A DNA stretch of 11,215 nt from Thermoplasmata archaeon (GTDB lineage Archaea > Thermoplasmatota > Thermoplasmata > Thermoplasmatales > Thermoplasmataceae). The notes under the pieces are model-generated. The model saw only the letters and a program-made list of their open reading frames with translations, made no database searches and was not told where the DNA came from. Below, one piece after another: positions 6,727-11,215 of this stretch. Made by a program: the position numbers and the translations under genes. The stretch covers positions 1 through 11,215 of the forward strand of contig JAKAUD010000100.1 of the NCBI GenBank assembly GCA_021827885.1, in the 5' to 3' direction. Each line of letters begins with the position of its first letter. The stretch's first letter is position 1.

Positions 6727-7697
6727 CAGCAAAGGCAATGAACATGGTACAGGCTCTGAATTCCGCACTTGATAACCTCATGAAAAAGGACGATCGAGTT
6801 ATCCTGCTTGGAGAGGATATAGGTGTTGATGGTGGTGTTTTCAGGGTTACTGATGGATTGCTTGCCAAATATGGTCCTGAAAGAGTCCTTGACACACCAC
6901 TTGTTGAGCTGGGGATTATTGGAATGGGAATCGGTATGGCCATACAGGGTCTGAGACCGATACCTGAGATACAGTTCCAGGATTTCATTTATACTGCCAT
7001 GGATCAGATAATAAACCAGATGGCCAAGCTTCGCTTCAGGTCAGGTGGAGAATATACCTGCCCACTGGTCTTGCGAACACCATATGGTGGTGGCGTCAAG
7101 GGAGGTCTCTATCATTCTCAGAGCGGCGAGACATATTTCGCACACACAGCAGGCCTGACTGTCGTTACACCGTCGAACCCATATGACGCCAAGGGTCTCC
7201 TGGTATCGGCTGTTGAGTATGAGGATCCTGTCATCTTCCTGGAGCCAAAAAGGTTGTACAGAGCTCAGAAGCAGGATGTCCCCGAGGATATTTACACCGT
7301 ACCGATTGGCAAGGCAAATCTTGTCCATGAGGGCACGGACCTGTCAATACTAACGTATGGTTCAATGGTTCCGACGGTTCTTGACACTGTGACCAAGAAT
7401 AACCTTAACGCCGATGTCCTTGATCTAAGGACATTGCTTCCATTTGACAAGGACGCAATTATGTCATCCGTACAGAAGACGGGGAGGGTCGTGATAGTGC
7501 ATGAGGCACCAAGGACTCTCGGCATGGGTGCAGAGATATCGGCGACTATAACAGAGAGGGGAATAGACTACCTCTATGCTCCGATAATCAGGGTTACCGG
7601 GCCTGATACCCCATTCCCGTACAGGCTCGAGGAATATTATATCCCGAATGAAAAGAGAATTATGAATGCAGTTAACAAAGTAATGGAGAGTGCTTGA
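6723..7697 (+). CDS. 2-oxoacid dehydrogenase E1 component, beta subunit
   Basis: Beta subunit of the heterotetrameric E1; with E1 alpha it completes the active site and contacts E2. It has 324 residues from ATG 6723, the usual family length. That start overlaps the E1 alpha stop (ATGA) and has GGAGGTGA at 6705-6712, 10 bases upstream; an earlier in-frame ATG at 6690 would add a non-conserved, Gly-rich leader. Visible motifs are L-G-E-D-I-G, F-R-V-T-D-G-L, D-T-P-L-V-E, the pyrimidine-binding region F-Q-D-F-I-Y, and Y-H131-S-Q-S-G-E with the conserved active-site histidine. P-S-N-P-Y-D-A-K-G-L-L marks the start of the second half. The stop abuts the E2 start directly. Confidence 0.95.
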   Translation: MTAKAMNMVQALNSALDNLMKKDDRVILLGEDIGVDGGVFRVTDGLLAKYGPERVLDTPLVELGIIGMGIGMAIQGLRPIPEIQFQDFIYTAMDQIINQMAKLRFRSGGEYTCPLVLRTPYGGGVKGGLYHSQSGETYFAHTAGLTVVTPSNPYDAKGLLVSAVEYEDPVIFLEPKRLYRAQKQDVPEDIYTVPIGKANLVHEGTDLSILTYGSMVPTVLDTVTKNNLNADVLDLRTLLPFDKDAIMSSVQKTGRVVIVHEAPRTLGMGAEISATITERGIDYLYAPIIRVTGPDTPFPYRLEEYYIPNEKRIMNAVNKVMESA

Positions 7698-8981
7698 ATG
7701 TTTGAGTTTAAATTACCGGATATTGGTGAAGGCGTAACTGAAGGTGAACTGGTCAAATGGCTTGTCAAGGAAGGTGATTCCATAAGGAAGGAACAGGAGA
7801 TGGTAGAAATAATGACGGACAAGGTAACTGTCAAGATACCATCGCCAGTTGAAGGAAAAGTGTCGAAGCTTCTTTTCCAAGAGGGAAAGGTCGTGAAAGT
7901 CGGTGAAGTCCTGATCCAGATTGATGACGGGAAAACAGAGGTATCGACCAACATGCAGGTTTCCGGAACCGAATCCCCTCCAAGGAAACAGGAAACGCCG
8001 GTGCCCCAGCAGGCATCGCAGCCAGCTGAGAGGAAAGCTGAAGCCGTCGTTGAGATGAAAGACGAGGAACACAGAAGTATTTCTAAAGTGCTTGCGTCAC
8101 CCGCAATCAGAAAACTGGGACGCGACCTTGGCGTTGATATATCCAGAATCAGGGGAACCGGTCCGAACGGGCGCCTGCTGGAGGAAGATGTTAAGAGATA
8201 CGCTAACATGAAAAATCAGAGACCTCAGGTACAGAAGGAGGCTCCGCAACCTGCATCCCGGGTGGTCACTGAGGCGACTGCTCCGGAGCCAACGCAGCCT
8301 GCTGTATTGGACTCAGATACAATCGAGCTCCGTGGGCTCAGGAGGATTATCTTTGAAAAGATGACTAAGTCCAAGCAGATAATGCCGCACTTCACTATTT
8401 TTGAGAGCATTGATATGACTGGTCTTAATAACCTCAGGGATTCCCTTAAGGCCAAGGGAACATCGACAGGATACACAGCATTATTCGTGAAGGCATGTTC
8501 TATAGTACTCAAGGAATTTCCTAAATTTAACGCAGTATACAACGAGTCAAGCAGAAATTACACAATGAAACATTATTATAACATCGGTGTTGCAGTTGAT
8601 ACTCCTGATGGCTTGACTGTGGTCGTAGTAAAGGATGCGGATAAAAAGGATATTCAGACTCTATCAGCAGACATTCAGACTCTCGCAGAAAAAGCCAGAA
8701 AGAACTCCCTTTCACTTTCGGAAGTGCAGAATTCAACCTTCACTGTCTCGAATGTCGGTTCTATTGCAGGAATCGCATCAACGCCTATCATAAATTATCC
8801 GGAAGTAGCGATACTGGGGGTTCACAGGGTGGAAACTGCACTTGATGCAAATAACAAGCAGTATAACAGGATGTATATATCTATGTCATGCGATCACAGA
8901 TTGATTGACGGTGCTGATGCTGCTCGCTTTGTTGCAAGGTTAAAACAGATTCTTGAGGATACGCAGCAACTGGTGAGGTGA
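7698..8981 (+). CDS. 2-oxoacid dehydrogenase E2, dihydrolipoamide acyltransferase
   Basis: The E2 core of 427 residues transfers the acyl group from lipoamide to CoA and holds E1 and E3. Residues 1-76 are a single lipoyl domain with the lipoylation lysine K42 in M-T-D-K-V, the expected target of LipB and LipA from the same operon. Residues 77-128 form a flexible Pro/Glu/Gln-rich linker. Residues 130-168 are the peripheral-subunit-binding domain (A-S-P-A-I-R-K-L ... G-T-G-P-N-G-R-L-L-E-E-D-V). A second linker precedes the catalytic domain at about 209-427, with the active-site motif D-H400-R-L-I-D404-G near the end. The ATG follows the E1 beta stop with no gap; GGAG about 10 bases upstream may serve the ribosome. 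Confidence 0.96.
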   Translation: MFEFKLPDIGEGVTEGELVKWLVKEGDSIRKEQEMVEIMTDKVTVKIPSPVEGKVSKLLFQEGKVVKVGEVLIQIDDGKTEVSTNMQVSGTESPPRKQETPVPQQASQPAERKAEAVVEMKDEEHRSISKVLASPAIRKLGRDLGVDISRIRGTGPNGRLLEEDVKRYANMKNQRPQVQKEAPQPASRVVTEATAPEPTQPAVLDSDTIELRGLRRIIFEKMTKSKQIMPHFTIFESIDMTGLNNLRDSLKAKGTSTGYTALFVKACSIVLKEFPKFNAVYNESSRNYTMKHYYNIGVAVDTPDGLTVVVVKDADKKDIQTLSADIQTLAEKARKNSLSLSEVQNSTFTVSNVGSIAGIASTPIINYPEVAILGVHRVETALDANNKQYNRMYISMSCDHRLIDGADAARFVARLKQILEDTQQLVR

Positions 8982-8982
8982 T
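8975..8982 (+). promoter_or_regulatory. Ribosome binding site favouring a TTG start for E3
   Basis: GAGGTGAT is an almost full-length complement of the archaeal 16S rRNA 3' end. It sits 4 bases before TTG 8987 but overlaps the alternative GTG at 8978, which has no ribosome site of its own. The E2 stop codon lies inside the site. Confidence 0.55.
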
Positions 8983-8986
8983 TTTA

Positions 8987-10306
8987 TTGCAATATGATGC
9001 TGTTATAATAGGTGGGGGACCTGGCGGCTATTCCTGTGCAATCAGGCTGGCTCAGAAAGGTAAGAAGGTTGCTGTTGTAGAGAAAGACAAGGTTGGAGGG
9101 GAATGCCTCAATTACGGTTGCATCCCTTCAAAGGCGTTCATAGAGCTCGCGGATTCGATCCATTACCTCATGGATATGAACGTCCTTCATTCAGTTCCCC
9201 AGGTCGATATGAAAGGATGGCAGGATTGGAAATGGAAGATGATAGGTAAATTGACAGGCGGCGTCCGAACCCTGCTGAAGGCATACGGCGCCACACTGAT
9301 CGAGGGTACCGGGGAAATCGTAGATGCGAACCATGTCAGGGTATCAGATACGGTTTATGAATGTGAAAACATAGTAATTGCGACAGGATCAAGCCCGATC
9401 ACGTTACCTGGATTTGACTCCGTTATATACAACAGGGAATTTCTTGATCTTGATAAGATACCAGAGAAAATCGCCATTATCGGTGGTGGATACATAGGTG
9501 TTGAATTGGGTACAGCCATGCGAAAAATGGGTTCCGATGTTACCATAATTGAGATGATGGACTCGATTCTTCCTGGGATTGATCGTGATCTTTCTTCTGT
9601 TGTTCACAAGAGGCTCCTTTCGCTCGGCATCAAGGTTATGCTCAGCAAAAAGGTTCTGGGCGTCTCGGGATCTCCGAGAGCGGTTATAATGCTGGAAGGA
9701 GGTGAAAAGATCGAGGCAGAAAAGGTTCTGATGACTGTCGGACGGAAACCAAATACGACTGGATTCAGCCTCGATAAGATACATGTTCAGATGGATGGCA
9801 GGTTCATCAAGGTCGACAAGCACATGAGGACAAGCGTTCCGAATGTATACGCGATAGGTGATGTCGCTGGGCAGCCTATGCTTGCACATAAGGCATATTA
9901 CGATGCTGATGTTGCTGCGGACAATATATGCGGCGAGGACAGGGAATCTGATTACAGGGCAATGCCGATTGTTGTATATTCTGATCCTGAGATAGCATAT
10001 ACAGGAAAGAAGGGTGAGAAGGAGACGTTCTTCCCGGTTGCCGCCAATGGAAGAGCATTAGGAATGAATTCAAGTGCGGGTGCATACAGATTGTATTACA
10101 ACGAGGGAGGGACGATTACAGGAGGTGGGATCGTATCGCCACATGCTTCGGAGTTGATAAGTGAAATCAGCCTTGCTGTTGAGTCAGGTCTTTCTCTTAT
10201 GGACATAGGCATGACGATACATCCGCATCCCACCTTGTCTGAAGGCGTTCATGAATCTGCAGAGGGTGGTTATCGTAAGCAGCTCCACTACAAATCTGTC
10301 GGTTGA
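8987..10306 (+). CDS. lpdA: Dihydrolipoamide dehydrogenase (E3)
   Basis: E3 is a flavoprotein that reoxidises the dihydrolipoyl group of E2 and passes electrons to NAD+. From TTG 8987 it has 439 residues; GTG 8978, overlapping the E2 stop, would add three. TTG is preferred because of the ribosome site at 8975-8982 and because the protein then starts just before the FAD-binding strand V-I-I-G-G-G-P-G-G. The redox disulfide is C40-L-N-Y-G-C45. A second Rossmann motif (I-I-G-G-G-Y-I-G) binds NAD, and V-Y-A-I-G-D-V-A closes the FAD site. The catalytic pair H414 and E419 lies in H-P-H-P-T-L-S-E. The protein is somewhat shorter than the usual 460-475, mainly through a shortened segment after P-E-I-A-Y-T-G in the interface domain. 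lipB overlaps its last 56 bases. Confidence 0.95.
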   Translation: MQYDAVIIGGGPGGYSCAIRLAQKGKKVAVVEKDKVGGECLNYGCIPSKAFIELADSIHYLMDMNVLHSVPQVDMKGWQDWKWKMIGKLTGGVRTLLKAYGATLIEGTGEIVDANHVRVSDTVYECENIVIATGSSPITLPGFDSVIYNREFLDLDKIPEKIAIIGGGYIGVELGTAMRKMGSDVTIIEMMDSILPGIDRDLSSVVHKRLLSLGIKVMLSKKVLGVSGSPRAVIMLEGGEKIEAEKVLMTVGRKPNTTGFSLDKIHVQMDGRFIKVDKHMRTSVPNVYAIGDVAGQPMLAHKAYYDADVAADNICGEDRESDYRAMPIVVYSDPEIAYTGKKGEKETFFPVAANGRALGMNSSAGAYRLYYNEGGTITGGGIVSPHASELISEISLAVESGLSLMDIGMTIHPHPTLSEGVHESAEGGYRKQLHYKSVG

Positions 10307-10913
10307 TCTCGGATCAATAGAATATGCAGAGTGCCTGGAAATCCAGAGAAAACTTGTTTCGATGAGGCGGCTGTCCTCAATACCTGATACCCTCCTATTC
10401 CTGGAACATGATCCGCCTGTTTATACTATTGGCAGGAAGGCAGATCCATCCAATTTCCCTGGAATTGATCCTGTGCAGACAGAGAGGGGCGGAGATATAA
10501 CATTTCATGGCCCAGGACAGCTTGTCATATACCCAATATTTGACATGCGGATCGATGGAAGAAAGGATGTCAGGCTGTTTGTTCGCAGAATAGAGAAGGC
10601 AATCATTTCAGGACTGGCTGCTTTAGGATTGGAGGCTTATGTAGGGGAGGAACCAGGCATATGGGTTGAAGGCAAAAAAGTTGCATCACTCGGTCTTGCA
10701 ATCGATGATTATGTTTCCTATCATGGAGCTGCAATAAATTATTCTCCTGAGACACTGAAAGGTTTCTCTAGGATCAGGCCATGCGGACTTGATCCACAAA
10801 ACATGGGTTTCGTGGATTCAAAAAGAGAAGATATAATGGATAAGATGCTGCTTTCATTCGGAAAAGAATTTGGTGAATTCGCAACAGTAGAAAAGGATCT
10901 ATTATTATTTTGA
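10251..10913 (+). CDS. lipB: Octanoyltransferase (lipoyl(octanoyl) transferase)
   Basis: LipB moves an octanoyl group from a carrier to the lipoyl-domain lysine of E2, supplying the substrate of LipA. It has 220 residues from ATG 10251. Motifs in order are L-L-F-L-E-H-D-P-P-V-Y-T-I-G-R, R-G-G-D-I-T-F-H-G-P-G-Q, the catalytic lysine K143 in E-G-K-K-V-A-S-L-G, H-G-A-A-I-N, and the acyl-carrying cysteine C178 in R-P-C-G-L. The Cys/Lys dyad marks LipB rather than the ATP-using LplA ligases. The start is less certain: ATG 10251 has a weak ribosome site (GAAGG, 5 bases upstream) and gives about 10 more residues than usual, while GTG 10266 is an alternative. It is last in the operon and converges with the cobalamin gene. 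In bacteria the donor is octanoyl-ACP; the donor in an archaeon is unclear. Confidence 0.93.
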   Translation: MNLQRVVIVSSSTTNLSVDLGSIEYAECLEIQRKLVSMRRLSSIPDTLLFLEHDPPVYTIGRKADPSNFPGIDPVQTERGGDITFHGPGQLVIYPIFDMRIDGRKDVRLFVRRIEKAIISGLAALGLEAYVGEEPGIWVEGKKVASLGLAIDDYVSYHGAAINYSPETLKGFSRIRPCGLDPQNMGFVDSKREDIMDKMLLSFGKEFGEFATVEKDLLLF

Positions 10914-11215
10914 GCGTGCGGTCTTCCTTAACTCCCAGATCCTCTCCCTGAAGCCAAGTCTTTTATTCGCCACTAGCGCCATCATGAAGAGCAGAGAGGA
11001 GAGGCGGTTTGCAAACTGCAGAATGACTGGATCCAGATGGGATGATGAATTCAGGCCAACAACAGATCGCTCAAGTCTCCTGGCGACAACCCGGGACATG
11101 TGAAGTGCAACAGACTCCTCGGATCCACCGGGAAGGACAAAGAGATCTATCCTGCCTATCTCTTCTCTATATCTCAAAGTTCTCTCCTCGACCCATTCAA
11201 CATCCTTTTTTGTAA
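10905..11215 (-). CDS. PduO-type ATP:cob(I)alamin adenosyltransferase, C-terminal part
   Basis: The frame is open through the right edge of the window, so only the last 102 residues are seen; the TTG at 11177 is not the true start. The enzyme transfers adenosine from ATP to cob(I)alamin, giving adenosylcobalamin. Recognised features are F-V-L-P-G-G-S, A-L-H-M-S-R-V-V-A-R-R-L-E-R (family: arginines contacting ATP) and F-A-N-R-L-S-S-L-L-F. In the last motif the family usually has N-R-L-S-D, so an Asp is Ser here. The protein ends with the basic tail K-T-A-R-S-K. It converges on lipB, with the two 3' ends overlapping by 9 bases. As I recall, the T. acidophilum enzyme (TA1434) also sits beside the 2-oxoacid dehydrogenase genes (TA1435-TA1438), which would make this a conserved neighbourhood. 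Confidence 0.9.
   Translation of the reverse strand, partial: TKKDVEWVEERTLRYREEIGRIDLFVLPGGSEESVALHMSRVVARRLERSVVGLNSSSHLDPVILQFANRLSSLLFMMALVANKRLGFRERIWELRKTARSK

Noticed and set aside
7637..8209. A 190-codon minus-strand open frame opposite E1 beta and E2
   Set aside because: It lies wholly opposite two certain genes, is very rich in Ser, Thr, Phe and Pro as mirror frames are, and has no ribosome site.
9404..9889. A 161-codon minus-strand open frame opposite E3
   Set aside because: It is a mirror frame of the E3 gene, with no motif and no start signal.
1..11215. CRISPR arrays, tRNA or rRNA genes, insertion sequences and attachment sites
   Set aside because: I saw no regularly spaced repeats, cloverleaf sequence, transposase motif or terminal inverted repeats on either strand.

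Overview
The window is archaeal and most likely from the order Thermoplasmatales (class Thermoplasmata). The evidence is a BCKDH-like 2-oxoacid dehydrogenase cluster next to a PduO-type cobalamin adenosyltransferase, a large exported protein built from 'ESGLPSGT.W' beta modules typical of cell-wall-less Thermoplasmata surface proteins, start codons placed 27-28 bases from TATA boxes (leaderless transcripts), and good Shine-Dalgarno sites only inside the operon. The species cannot be named from the sequence.

Left part (1-4108), exported proteins. A gene truncated by the window edge (1-518) overlaps by 11 bases a gene for an 837-residue secreted protein (508-3021). That protein has a signal peptide, a cysteine-rich N-terminal half, a carboxypeptidase-regulatory-like domain, three beta modules, and a C-terminal Hint (hedgehog/intein-type) domain that looks catalytically altered. 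On the opposite strand, 3302-4108 encodes a membrane-anchored protein whose C-terminus clearly resembles that of the truncated first gene, so the two are paralogues of an unnamed family. A doubtful small ORF with a good ribosome site lies at 3237-3383.

Middle (4109-4856), no intact gene. It holds the leaderless promoter of the minus-strand gene, a stop-interrupted stretch that may be a decayed gene, a second TATA-like box followed by an 8-bp hairpin, and the likely leaderless promoter of the operon at 4826-4833.

Right part (4857-10913), one tight operon: lipA, E1 alpha, E1 beta, E2, E3 (lpdA), lipB. All junctions overlap or abut within 5 bases. E1 decarboxylates a 2-oxoacid (pyruvate and/or branched-chain 2-oxoacids), E2 carries the acyl group on a lipoyl lysine to CoA, and E3 reoxidises the dihydrolipoyl group with NAD+. 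LipB attaches octanoate to the E2 lysine and LipA inserts the two sulfurs. The operon therefore encodes both the complex and the machinery that makes its cofactor in place. The open question is the octanoyl donor, because archaea generally lack the bacterial type II fatty-acid/ACP system.

At the right edge, a minus-strand gene for the C-terminal part of an ATP:cob(I)alamin adenosyltransferase converges on lipB, and their 3' ends overlap by 9 bases.
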